A stretch of 9,026 bases of DNA from Betaproteobacteria bacterium (GCA_023266245.1 JAHFRO010000088.1:1-9026); one strand, 5' to 3'. Positions 1 to 6,103 are shown, counted from the first letter of the stretch. The notes: generated by a model from the letters alone, not told the origin. Made by a program: numbers and translations.

Positions 1-878
1 CGGTGCCGAAGAGCGTCAAGATCGAGCTCACCGCCCGCTGCGACTTCGAGTGTTTTTTCTGCGCCTCGCACACGCGGCCGCGCGAGAAGTCCGATATGCC
101 GTGGGAGTTCTACACACGCATCGTCAAGGAGCTGCGCGAGCTCGGGGTCGAACAGCTGGGCGTGTTCTACCTGGGCGAGTCTTTCCTCTGCGACTGGCTG
201 CCGGAGGCGATTCGATATGCCAAGCAGGACTGCGGCTACCCGTATGTGTTCCTCACCACCAACGGCCGGCTTGCCACCGCCGACCGCGTGCGCGAATGCA
301 TGCTCGCCGGGCTTGACAGCCTGAAGTTCAGCTTCAACTTCTGCGGCCCCGGGCAGTTCCACGACGTGACCCGCGTCAAGGCCGACGAGTACCACACGGT
401 GGTCAACAACCTCAAGGACGCGCGCTGGATCAGGGACTATGTCGAAGTCACCATCGGCCACCGCTGCGGCGTCTACGCCTCGAGCATTCTTTACGACGGC
501 GAACAGCGCGAGCGCATGAAGGAAGCGGTGGCGGAGATCCTGCCGTACGTGGACGAGCACTACTGGCTACCCCTCTACGGCCACGCAGGCCTGACGGCCG
601 GCGCCAGTGGCGCCACGCCCACTGGCAATCAGGGTCGCGTCGACGCGCCCAGGAAGCCACTGCCGTGCTGGTCGCTGTTCACGGAAGGGCACATCACTTA
701 CGACGGGCGGCTTTCGGCTTGCTGCTTTGATCACAACCTCCGCTACAACATGGGCGACCTGCGCCACCTGTCGTTCCTGGAGGCATGGCACAGCCAGCCG
801 TTCCAGAAGCTGCGCGAGGCGCACCTCAGGGAAAACGTGCTCGGTACCGCGTGCGAGAAGTGTATCGCCTACGAATGA
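1..878 (+). CDS. Radical SAM/SPASM-domain protein, first of a tandem pair (5' partial)
   Basis: Radical SAM enzyme of unknown substrate. Seen, numbering residues from the GTG at 3: the CX3CX2C motif at C13, C17 and C20, which in this superfamily binds the [4Fe-4S] cluster that cleaves S-adenosylmethionine. The C-terminus has a SPASM/twitch-like cysteine set: C222, then CX12GX4C to C240 and C241, then CEKC at C284 and C287, likely holding an auxiliary Fe-S cluster. The apparent GTG start is not the real one. The reading frame is open to the window edge, and the first residues (PKSVK...RC) align with residues 27 onward of the downstream paralog, so about 25 N-terminal residues lie outside the window. 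Identity to the paralog is roughly half by eye and includes the blocks FYLGESF, YASSI.YDGEQ, HYWLPLY, GNQGR and CIAYE. The stop lies 56 bases before the next gene. The substrate cannot be told from sequence; peptide or small-molecule modification are both possible. Confidence 0.88.
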   Translation, partial: VPKSVKIELTARCDFECFFCASHTRPREKSDMPWEFYTRIVKELRELGVEQLGVFYLGESFLCDWLPEAIRYAKQDCGYPYVFLTTNGRLATADRVRECMLAGLDSLKFSFNFCGPGQFHDVTRVKADEYHTVVNNLKDARWIRDYVEVTIGHRCGVYASSILYDGEQRERMKEAVAEILPYVDEHYWLPLYGHAGLTAGASGATPTGNQGRVDAPRKPLPCWSLFTEGHITYDGRLSACCFDHNLRYNMGDLRHLSFLEAWHSQPFQKLREAHLRENVLGTACEKCIAYE

Positions 879-934
879 GGCAACTCCGGTAACGTTATTT
901 TAATTATCCGAAAACACCCAGGGAGAAGCATGCG

Positions 935-1891
935 ATGGGATCCATCACCGACCGCATCGACAATACCACCAAGATCCCGCCCCAGTACCTGAAAGCAGTG
1001 CTGCCGGCGCCGAAGAGCGTGAAGCTCGAAATCTCGCCGCGCTGCAACTACCGCTGCGGCTTTTGCGCGCTGCGCACACGGGAGGTGCAGCCGAAGTGGG
1101 ACATGGACTTCGGGCTGTTCCAGCGCATCACGCGGGAAATGCGCGAGGCGGGCGTCGAGGAGATCGGCTTGTTCTACCTCGGAGAGTCGTTCATGAATCC
1201 GCGGCTCCTGGTGGACTGCATCGCCTACCTCAAGGGCGAAATCGGGATGCCATACGTCTTCCTCACTTCGAACGCCTCGATGGCGTTTCCCGAGGCGACG
1301 GAGGAATGCATGAAGGCCGGGCTCGACTCGCTCAAGTGGTCGGTGAACGCCGCCGACGAGGAGCAGTTCGAGAAGATCATGGGCGTGAAGGGCAGGCTCT
1401 ACCGCAACGCGCTCGACAACATCAAATCCGCATGGGAAGTGCGGGCGCGCGGCGGCTACAAGACCGGCCTTTACGCGTCTTCCATCCAGTACGACGGTGA
1501 GCAGCAGGTGAAGATGGAGCAGCTTCTTTTGCAGCGCGTGCGGCCGTACGTGGACCAGCACTACTGGCTGCCGCTTTACTCGATGGGCGCGTTCGCGACG
1601 CAGCGTGAGGAACAGCTCGGCTATCGGCCGACCGCCGGCAACCAGGGGCGGATCGGGGCGTTGCGCGAGCCGCTGCCGTGCTGGTCGGCGTTCACCGAGG
1701 GCCATGTCACCGCCGAAGGCAAGCTCTCGGCGTGCTGCTTTGACGCGACTGCCCACTGGGCGATGGGGGACCTCACCAAACAGTCGTTCATGACGGCCTG
1801 GAACTCGGAACCGTTTGTCAGACTGCGCGAAGCGCACCTGCGCAAGGACGTGCGCGGCACCGTGTGCGAGCAGTGCATCGCCTATGAGTGA
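935..1891 (+). CDS. Radical SAM/SPASM-domain protein, second of a tandem pair
   Basis: Complete 318-aa radical SAM protein, paralogous to the gene just upstream. Seen: CX3CX2C at C37, C41 and C44 for the SAM-binding [4Fe-4S] cluster. A C-terminal SPASM-like set (C249, C267, C268, C311, C314) has the same spacing as in the paralog; five cysteines suit one auxiliary cluster with a cysteine to spare, fewer than a full seven-cysteine SPASM domain. The ATG at 935 is chosen because GGGAG (921-925) sits 9 bases upstream; an ATG at 930 is out of frame. The 56-base gap before it contains an AT-rich tract (about 893-907) that could hold a weak promoter, but same-strand spacing also allows co-transcription. 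It converges with the hemerythrin gene, 14 bases separating the stops, with no clear terminator. Both copies keep all metal-binding cysteines, so neither looks decayed. Function unknown: SPASM proteins often modify peptides, but no precursor-peptide gene is visible here. Confidence 0.9.
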   Translation: MGSITDRIDNTTKIPPQYLKAVLPAPKSVKLEISPRCNYRCGFCALRTREVQPKWDMDFGLFQRITREMREAGVEEIGLFYLGESFMNPRLLVDCIAYLKGEIGMPYVFLTSNASMAFPEATEECMKAGLDSLKWSVNAADEEQFEKIMGVKGRLYRNALDNIKSAWEVRARGGYKTGLYASSIQYDGEQQVKMEQLLLQRVRPYVDQHYWLPLYSMGAFATQREEQLGYRPTAGNQGRIGALREPLPCWSAFTEGHVTAEGKLSACCFDATAHWAMGDLTKQSFMTAWNSEPFVRLREAHLRKDVRGTVCEQCIAYE

Positions 1892-1905
1892 CCGCGCGCC
1901 GCCGG

Positions 1906-2439
1906 CTACGTGACCCCGCGCCGACGCGCCATGTTGGCGCCCATCGCGGCCAGATCCTCGCGTGAGAGCAGCATCTCGGCGAGGGGAAAGACGTTCGCCT
2001 CCTCCACCGCGATGTGCGACTGATAGAGCTTGATGAAGTGGTCCACCGCCAGTGCGTCGAGCGCCGCGCTTTCGCCTTCCATCACCAACTGCAACGCAGC
2101 GCGCAACTCGGTCCACGCGCGCTCCATCGTACGGTGCTCGGTGGCGATGTCGGCCACCAGCCGTGTCAGGGAGGAGCCGCGGCCGATGGTCGCCGCCGAC
2201 ATCATGCGCGGCAGCAGGTCCTGCTCCTCGTCCTCGTGGTGCAGATGGCTGGCGGTGTCGAAGTAACGGATCACGTTTAACGCCGCCTGCCGCGACTGCT
2301 TGTCGCAGCCGTGGTCCTGCAGGTGCGCGACCAGCTGCCGCAGCGTGTCGCACTCCGCGCGGATACGCACGTGACACGCCTTCAGCATCTCGAGCGGATG
2401 GGTAAAATCCGGCAGTTCCTTACCCGGCATTTCGCTCAT
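1906..2439 (-). CDS. Hemerythrin-like HHE-domain protein
   Basis: 177-aa predicted four-helix-bundle protein of the hemerythrin/HHE cation-binding family, which bind a di-iron centre and in bacteria sense, store or scavenge oxygen, nitric oxide or iron. Candidate ligands are visible in the expected order: H23 (CHVRI), H67-H68-E69 with E71 (HLHHEDEEQ), H102 (EHRTMERAW), and H134, H142 and E146/E147 (HF...SHIAVEEANVFP). There is no signal peptide, so it is probably cytoplasmic. Start: ATG at 2439; a second in-frame ATG at codon 4 is possible. Neither has a good ribosome binding site. The corrected SirB2-family gene upstream ends at 2450, leaving a 10-base gap, so the two are probably co-transcribed and perhaps translationally coupled. 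Its place beside anaerobic genes fits a role in oxygen or NO handling, but that is inference. Confidence 0.87.
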   Translation of the reverse strand: MSEMPGKELPDFTHPLEMLKACHVRIRAECDTLRQLVAHLQDHGCDKQSRQAALNVIRYFDTASHLHHEDEEQDLLPRMMSAATIGRGSSLTRLVADIATEHRTMERAWTELRAALQLVMEGESAALDALAVDHFIKLYQSHIAVEEANVFPLAEMLLSREDLAAMGANMARRRGVT

Positions 2440-2449
2440 TGTATTTGCG

Positions 2450-2828
2450 TTATACCACGACCAGCGGGCTGCGCGTGCGTGCTACGGCAACCATGTAGAA
2501 AACACCGCCTGCGCGCCGATCCACGCCGCGATCCTGATGCCCTTCGTGGGCCCGTGCCTCAGGGCCACCATGCCGAGTGTGATATAAATCACGAGCGCGA
2601 TCACCCTGGCGGTCAGCCAGGAGTGGACGAGCGGGTATAGCCGCAGCATCGAGGCGAGCGCAATGGCGCTCGCGATCGGCAGCGTGTCCACCACGTGCGG
2701 CACCACTTTCACCCAGCGGCGGCGCATGATCGCGGCATCCCGGATCATGCCGACTCCGCGTAGTAAAAATCCCAAATCGACTGCGAGCACGCCGCGAAAC
2801 CGTCGGGGGCGTGGCAGCCGGGCGCCAT
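2450..2828 (-). pseudogene. SirB2-family inner-membrane protein, broken by two homopolymer frameshifts
   Basis: The central frame (GTG 2790 to stop at 2482) carries SirB2-like sequence: FLLRGVGM, MRRRWVKVVPHVVDTLPIAS, then hydrophobic segments with YITLGMVALRHGPTKGIR. Its C-terminus breaks off at VFSTWLP, while the neighbouring frame continues with YMVAVARTRSPL, which resembles the usual family end. Adding one T to the coding-strand T4 run (+ strand A4, 2499-2502) joins them as AVFFYMVAVARTRSPL. In the same way, adding one T to the T5 run (+ strand A5, 2765-2769) joins an upstream frame (AACSQSIWDF) to LLRGVGM. With both corrections the ORF runs from ATG 2828 to TAA 2450, 126 aa, near the usual family length as I remember it. 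The N-terminal 15 residues still match poorly, so that end is less certain. Both breaks being homopolymer losses suggests either sequencing error or recent decay. SirB2 proteins are small multi-pass membrane proteins without an established biochemical role. It lies directly upstream of the hemerythrin gene. Confidence 0.68.
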
Positions 2829-2871
2829 CTCAACCGCCAGCCGCCTGCGACCGGCTGTTCCTTCGCCCTTT

Positions 2872-2885
2872 TTGATACAGATCAA
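2872..2885. promoter_or_regulatory. FNR/Anr-type operator (TTGAT-ACAG-ATCAA)
   Basis: Perfect match to the FNR consensus TTGAT-N4-ATCAA, centred at 2878.5 in the intergenic region between the divergent SirB2/hemerythrin pair and nrdD. FNR-family regulators bind this site as a [4Fe-4S] dimer when oxygen is absent. Relative to the promoter proposed at 2925-2954 (start near 2961) the centre is at about -82.5, a position compatible with class I activation. No good -10 is seen at class II spacing on either strand. The site could also act on the minus-strand genes. Confidence 0.8.
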
Positions 2886-2924
2886 GGATTCTTCAGATAG
2901 CGGTGCGAGTCCGGCTTGCAGAGA

Positions 2925-2954
2925 TTGACGGCCTATATGTGGTAGCCGCATAGT
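2925..2954 (+). promoter_or_regulatory. Putative sigma-70 promoter of nrdD
   Basis: TTGACG (2925-2930) and CATAGT (2949-2954) with an 18-base spacer match the -35 and -10 consensus at 5/6 and 4/6 positions. The predicted start is near 2961, giving a leader of about 48 bases to the nrdD ATG. An alternative -10, TATATG (2934-2939), lacks a well-spaced -35. This is a by-eye call supported mainly by its position downstream of the FNR box. Confidence 0.4.
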
Positions 2955-2967
2955 CCAGACGTACAAG

Positions 2968-2999
2968 ATGTAGTAGCGCCTAGGGGACGGAAACTACAT
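2968..2999. repeat. 7-bp inverted repeat in the nrdD leader
   Basis: ATGTAGT (2968-2974) and ACTACAT (2993-2999) are perfect reverse complements separated by 18 bases, followed by eight A residues (3000-3007) and the nrdD ATG at 3009. The only purine-rich ribosome-binding candidate (GGGGACGG, 2983-2990) lies in the loop, about 18 bases from the ATG, which is too far for a normal site. It may be an operator or an mRNA hairpin affecting translation. It is not a terminator on the + strand because no T-run follows. Confidence 0.5.
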
Positions 3000-3008
3000 A
3001 AAAAAAAC

Positions 3009-5021
3009 ATGATAGAAGCTTCTTTATCCCAAGTCATCAAGCGGGACGGCAGCGTGCGGCCGTTCGATATCAGCAAAATTGGCTCGGCGATCGCGCGCGC
3101 CGGCGCGGCAACGGGCGAGTTCGGCGAAGCCACCGCACACCGGCTCGCGTCCAACGTGGCGGACGAGCTGGCGCGCGCCGTGGGCGCGCGTGCGCCCGCA
3201 ATTGAGGACATACAGGATCTCGTCGAGCTCGCGCTGCTGCGCGCCGGATTTTTCCGCACCGCGCGCGCCTACATCGCCTACCGCGAGCAGCACCAGCGGC
3301 TGCGCGAGGACCGCAGGACGCTGCTCGATGTCGCGGCCTCGGTCGAGGAGTACCTCGAGCAGCAGGACTGGCGCGTCAACGCCAACGCCAACCAGGGTTA
3401 CTCGCTGGGCGGGCTGATCCTCAACGTCGCGGGGAAAGTCACCGCAAACTACTGGCTGCACCACGTTTACCCGCCCGAAGTCGGCGCCGCCCACCGCGAA
3501 GGCGACATCCACATTCATGATCTCGACATGCTGGCCGGTTACTGCGCGGGCTGGTCGCTGCGCACCTTCCTCGCTGAAGGGTTGAACGGCGTGCCCGGCA
3601 AAGTCGAGGCCGGGCCTCCCAGGCACCTGTCGAGCGCGGTGGGGCAGATCGTCAACTTTCTCGGCACGTTGCAGAACGAATGGGCTGGCGCGCAGGCGTT
3701 CAGCTCCTTCGACACCTACATGGCGCCGTTCATCCGCAAGGACGAGCTGTCCTACCGGGACGTGAAGCAGTGCATCCAGGAATTAATCTACAACCTCAAC
3801 GTCCCATCGCGCTGGGGCACGCAAACGCCGTTTTCGAATCTCACGTTCGACTGGGTGTGCCCCGAAGATCTGCGCGAGCAGGTGCCGGCGATCGGGGGCG
3901 AGGAAATGCCGTTCACCTTCGGCGAACTGCAACCCGAGATGGAGATGATCAACCGCGCCTACATCGAGGTCATGATGCAGGGCGACGCCAAGGGCCGCGT
4001 GTTCACCTTCCCGATTCCCACCTACAACATCACCCCCGACTTTCCGTGGGATTCGCCAAACAGCAATCTTCTGTTCGAGATGGCGGCGAAGTACGGGCTG
4101 CCCTACTTCCAGAACTTCGTGAACTCCGAGCTCAAGCCCAACATGGTCCGTTCGATGTGCTGCCGGCTGCAGCTCGACCTGCGCGAGCTCCTGAAGCGCG
4201 GCAACGGGCTTTTCGGCAGCGCGGAGCAGACCGGCTCGTTGGGCGTGGTCACCCTCAACTGCGCGCGGCTCGGTCACCTCTGCCGGGGCGACGAAGCGGG
4301 ACTTCTCAGGCGCATGGACGAGCTCCTCGCGCTGGCGAAGACCAGTCTCGAGATCAAGCGCAAGGTGATCCAGCGCCACATGGACAATGGGCTCTTTCCC
4401 TATACCAAGCGATATCTCGGCACGCTGCGCAACCACTTTTCGACCGTCGGCGTGAACGGCGTCAACGAGATGATCCGCAACTTCACCGGTGACGCGCACG
4501 ACCTCACGACCGACGAAGGTCATGCGTTCGCGTGCCGGCTGCTCGATCATGCGCGCGCGCGCATCCTCGTCTTCCAGAAAGAGACCGGGCATATGTACAA
4601 CCTCGAAGCAACCCCGGCCGAAGGCACGACCTACCGCTTCGCGAAGGAAGACCGGAAGCGCTACCCGGACATCATCCAGGCCGGCACGCCGGACATGCCC
4701 TATTACACCAATTCGTCGCAGCTGCCGGTCGGCTTCACCGACGACCCGTTCGAGGCGCTCGAGCGTCAGGAGGAGTTGCAGATGAAGTACACCGGCGGCA
4801 CTGTGCTGCACCTCTACATGACCGAGCGCTTGAGCTCCCCTCATGCCTGCAAAACACTGGTGCGGCGCGCGCTGGAGCGTTTCCGGCTGCCGTACATCAC
4901 CGTCACGCCGACCTTCTCGATCTGCCCGCGGCACGGCTACCTCGCCGGCGAGCACCCGTTCTGCCCCAGGTGCGACGAAGAACTCATCGCGCGCAAGCGC
5001 AGGGAACTCAGGGCGGCATGA
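3009..5021 (+). CDS. nrdD: Anaerobic (class III) ribonucleoside-triphosphate reductase, catalytic body without glycyl-radical domain
   Basis: Reduces ribonucleoside triphosphates to deoxynucleotides without oxygen. In order: an N-terminal ATP-cone (about residues 4-95, from QVIKRDGSVRPFD), the allosteric nucleotide-binding module; then the ten-stranded barrel of glycyl-radical enzymes, with GDIHIHDLDMLAGYCAGW (C179 in the position of the conserved first active-site cysteine) and RSMCCRLQLDL (C384/C385, the region of the thiyl-radical cysteine); then a zinc-binding tail, C639-x2-H642...C652-x2-C655. The usual arrangement there is four cysteines; here the second ligand is histidine. The protein is 670 aa and stops just after the zinc site. 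The glycyl-radical segment that normally follows in the same chain is encoded by the next gene. The ATG at 3009 fits the start of the ATP-cone, although its ribosome binding site is poor. It is the first gene of an nrdD - radical domain - nrdG operon and is probably under FNR control. Confidence 0.95.
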   Translation: MIEASLSQVIKRDGSVRPFDISKIGSAIARAGAATGEFGEATAHRLASNVADELARAVGARAPAIEDIQDLVELALLRAGFFRTARAYIAYREQHQRLREDRRTLLDVAASVEEYLEQQDWRVNANANQGYSLGGLILNVAGKVTANYWLHHVYPPEVGAAHREGDIHIHDLDMLAGYCAGWSLRTFLAEGLNGVPGKVEAGPPRHLSSAVGQIVNFLGTLQNEWAGAQAFSSFDTYMAPFIRKDELSYRDVKQCIQELIYNLNVPSRWGTQTPFSNLTFDWVCPEDLREQVPAIGGEEMPFTFGELQPEMEMINRAYIEVMMQGDAKGRVFTFPIPTYNITPDFPWDSPNSNLLFEMAAKYGLPYFQNFVNSELKPNMVRSMCCRLQLDLRELLKRGNGLFGSAEQTGSLGVVTLNCARLGHLCRGDEAGLLRRMDELLALAKTSLEIKRKVIQRHMDNGLFPYTKRYLGTLRNHFSTVGVNGVNEMIRNFTGDAHDLTTDEGHAFACRLLDHARARILVFQKETGHMYNLEATPAEGTTYRFAKEDRKRYPDIIQAGTPDMPYYTNSSQLPVGFTDDPFEALERQEELQMKYTGGTVLHLYMTERLSSPHACKTLVRRALERFRLPYITVTPTFSICPRHGYLAGEHPFCPRCDEELIARKRRELRAA

Positions 5022-5032
5022 ATCCAACAACC

Positions 5033-5037
5033 GGAGG
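5033..5037 (+). promoter_or_regulatory. Strong ribosome binding site of the split glycyl-radical gene
   Basis: GGAGG lies 6 bases before the ATG at 5044 and is the best Shine-Dalgarno site noted in the window. It shows that the 63-codon ORF is translated on its own rather than reached by readthrough or frameshift from nrdD. Confidence 0.85.
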
Positions 5038-5043
5038 ACTGCG

Positions 5044-5235
5044 ATGAACGATATGACTCAAACCCGTCTGATTGCCGACGAAATCGTATTGCGTGACGAG
5101 GAGCGCCAGCCGTGCGAAATCTGGACGCGGGTGATGGGCTACCACCGCCCGGTGTCGTCGTTCAACATCGGCAAGAAGGGCGAGTTCCATGAGCGCAGAT
5201 TTTTTGTGGAGTGGCGCGCGCCAATTGCTGACTAG
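5044..5235 (+). CDS. Stand-alone glycyl-radical domain of class III ribonucleotide reductase
   Basis: 63-aa protein corresponding to the C-terminal tail of conventional NrdD. The segment RVMGYHRPVSSFNIGKKGEF (residues 29-48) matches the glycyl-radical signature of class III enzymes (RVxGY...FNxGKxxE). G32 is the predicted residue from which the activase removes a hydrogen. Arginines follow at 51-52, as in the family. It is separated from nrdD by 22 bases, lies in a different frame, and has its own strong ribosome binding site. The product presumably docks on the NrdD body so that G32 reaches the active-site cysteine, much as the small YfiD protein supplies a spare radical domain to pyruvate formate-lyase. 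It could instead be a replacement part, but the NrdD body here has no radical domain of its own, so it should be essential for activity. I recall small NrdD-like ORFs in related bacteria, so the arrangement may be lineage-wide rather than unique. Confidence 0.9.
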   Translation: MNDMTQTRLIADEIVLRDEERQPCEIWTRVMGYHRPVSSFNIGKKGEFHERRFFVEWRAPIAD

Positions 5236-5249
5236 AGCGGATCTCAGAA

Positions 5250-6029
5250 ATGGATGCCGAGCAGGATTTCCGGCGTAGGGTGGGCATTCATGCCCACCAC
5301 GTTGATCGGTGGGCCGGGGCCCACCCTACGTACTTGCGGATCGGCGGGGTCGTTCCTCTCTCGACCACCGATTATCCGGATCACCTGTCCGCGGTCGTGT
5401 TCTGCCAGGGCTGCCCCTGGCGCTGCGGCTACTGCCACAACCCGCACCTGTTGCCGCGGCGCAACGCTCAGGAAATCCCGTGGCAGGACGTGATGCAGTT
5501 CCTCGCACGCAGACGCGGGCTCCTCGATGCCGTGGTGTTCAGCGGCGGCGAACCGACGCTGCAGTCCGGCATCGTCCACGCCGCCGCGGCAGTTAAGGCG
5601 CTCGGGTTCAAAGTCGGCCTGCACACCGCCGGCATTTATCCGCGCCGGCTGCGGACCGTGCTGCCGCTCGTCGACTGGGTCGGCATGGATGTCAAAGCGC
5701 CGTTTGTCGATTATTCGCTGATCACCGGAATTGCGGGCAGCGGCGAGCGTGCGCTGCAGAGCGTGCAGCTGATCCTCGACAGCGGCGTAGATTATGAATT
5801 CCGCACTACGATGCATCCGGCACTCCATTCGTGCGAGAAGGTGGTCGCGCTGGGCGAGACGCTCGCTGCGATGGGAGTGCGGCACTATGCACTGCAGGAG
5901 TTTCGCGCTCAAGGTTGCGCATCGGCAGCACTTGCAGCCGCGCCGCGCAAGAGCCTGCTCGACGCGCCTTGGCACGACCGCCTCGCAACGAAGTTCGAAT
6001 CGCTGGTCGTGCGGCGGGCGTCACTGTAG
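5250..6029 (+). CDS. nrdG: Anaerobic ribonucleotide reductase activating protein (radical SAM activase)
   Basis: Radical SAM activase that uses SAM and a [4Fe-4S] cluster to form the glycyl radical on the class III reductase. The cluster motif CPWRCGYC (CX3CX2C) is at C55, C59 and C62. FSGGEPTLQ (a GGE motif that contacts SAM) and DWVGMDVKAPF are also typical of the NrdG2-type subgroup. Family proteins usually begin close to the segment LRIGGVVPLSTTDYP, which here starts only at residue 29. Codons 9-27 are a palindromic element of exactly 19 codons. ATG 5250 is preferred (AGCGGA at 5236-5241 as a weak ribosome binding site). Alternatives are GTG 5280, inside the element, or TTG 5334, just after it with no visible binding site. 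From residue 29 the length is 231 aa, normal for the family. It lies 14 bases after the radical-domain gene. Confidence 0.92.
   Translation: MDAEQDFRRRVGIHAHHVDRWAGAHPTYLRIGGVVPLSTTDYPDHLSAVVFCQGCPWRCGYCHNPHLLPRRNAQEIPWQDVMQFLARRRGLLDAVVFSGGEPTLQSGIVHAAAAVKALGFKVGLHTAGIYPRRLRTVLPLVDWVGMDVKAPFVDYSLITGIAGSGERALQSVQLILDSGVDYEFRTTMHPALHSCEKVVALGETLAAMGVRHYALQEFRAQGCASAALAAAPRKSLLDAPWHDRLATKFESLVVRRASL
5274..5330. repeat. 57-bp palindromic element inside the 5' end of nrdG
   Basis: The ends, CGTAGGGTGGGC (5274-5285) and GCCCACCCTACG (5319-5330), are perfect 12-bp inverted repeats. Inside are two further perfect hairpins: 5279-5298 (9-bp arms, 2-base loop) and 5309-5326 (8-bp arms around GG). The element is 57 bp, begins and ends on codon boundaries (codons 9-27) and has no stop in the nrdG frame. 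Removing it leaves MDAEQDFR-YLRIGGV, a normal-looking NrdG N-terminus. From memory, GTAGGGTGGGC palindromes are dispersed repeats in several proteobacterial genomes; this needs a search. It is likely a non-autonomous REP/MITE-like insertion. Confidence 0.85.
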
Positions 6030-6059
6030 CCCGGCGGTCGCGAACCCGTTCACCACGTT

Positions 6060-6077
6060 CTTTGATTCATATCAAAG
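6060..6077. promoter_or_regulatory. FNR/Anr-type operator upstream of ubiU
   Basis: CTTTGATTCATATCAAAG has perfect 7-bp arms and contains the exact FNR consensus TTGAT-N4-ATCAA at 6062-6075. Its centre, 6068.5, lies 41.5 bases upstream of the transcription start predicted from the -10 at 6098-6103. That is the standard class II activator position, where FNR replaces a -35 element. Confidence 0.87.
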
Positions 6078-6097
6078 TTAATGGTCCGCCCATGGAA

Positions 6098-6103
6098 CAT
6101 ACT
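6098..6103 (+). promoter_or_regulatory. Putative -10 element of the FNR-dependent ubiU promoter
   Basis: CATACT matches TATAAT at 4 of 6 positions and sits exactly where a -10 should be (-12 to -7) if the FNR site is centred at -41.5, placing the start near 6110 and leaving a leader of about 97 bases. No good -35 is present, as expected of a class II FNR promoter. The rest of 6030-6206 contains no convincing gene or terminator. Confidence 0.55.

Noticed and set aside
3..5. GTG at 3 as the start of the first radical SAM gene
   Set aside because: The frame is open to the window edge, and the paralog has 26 more residues before the aligned position, so this is an internal valine.
869..2377. 502-codon open frame on the minus strand
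   Set aside because: It runs antisense across the second radical SAM gene and overlaps hemerythrin in another frame. The product is Arg/Ala/His-rich with no recognisable motif, typical of a shadow frame in GC-rich DNA.
2890..2925. tRNA T-arm-like string (GGTGCGAGTCCGGC)
   Set aside because: Flanking bases do not form the 5-bp T-stem, and no acceptor, D or anticodon arm can be drawn.
2931..2980. Possible NrdR boxes upstream of nrdD (CTATATGTGG and nearby)
   Set aside because: Only half-matches to the NrdR consensus and no properly spaced pair.
3783..5030. 415-codon minus-strand frame opposite nrdD
   Set aside because: Antisense to a clearly conserved coding region; low-complexity composition and no motif.
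5279..5330. Hairpins in the nrdG 5' end as a rho-independent terminator
   Set aside because: No T-run follows either hairpin, and the sequence lies inside an uninterrupted nrdG frame; an inserted palindromic repeat explains it better.
5244..5975. 243-codon minus-strand frame opposite nrdG
   Set aside because: Shadow of nrdG; the product has no recognisable domain.
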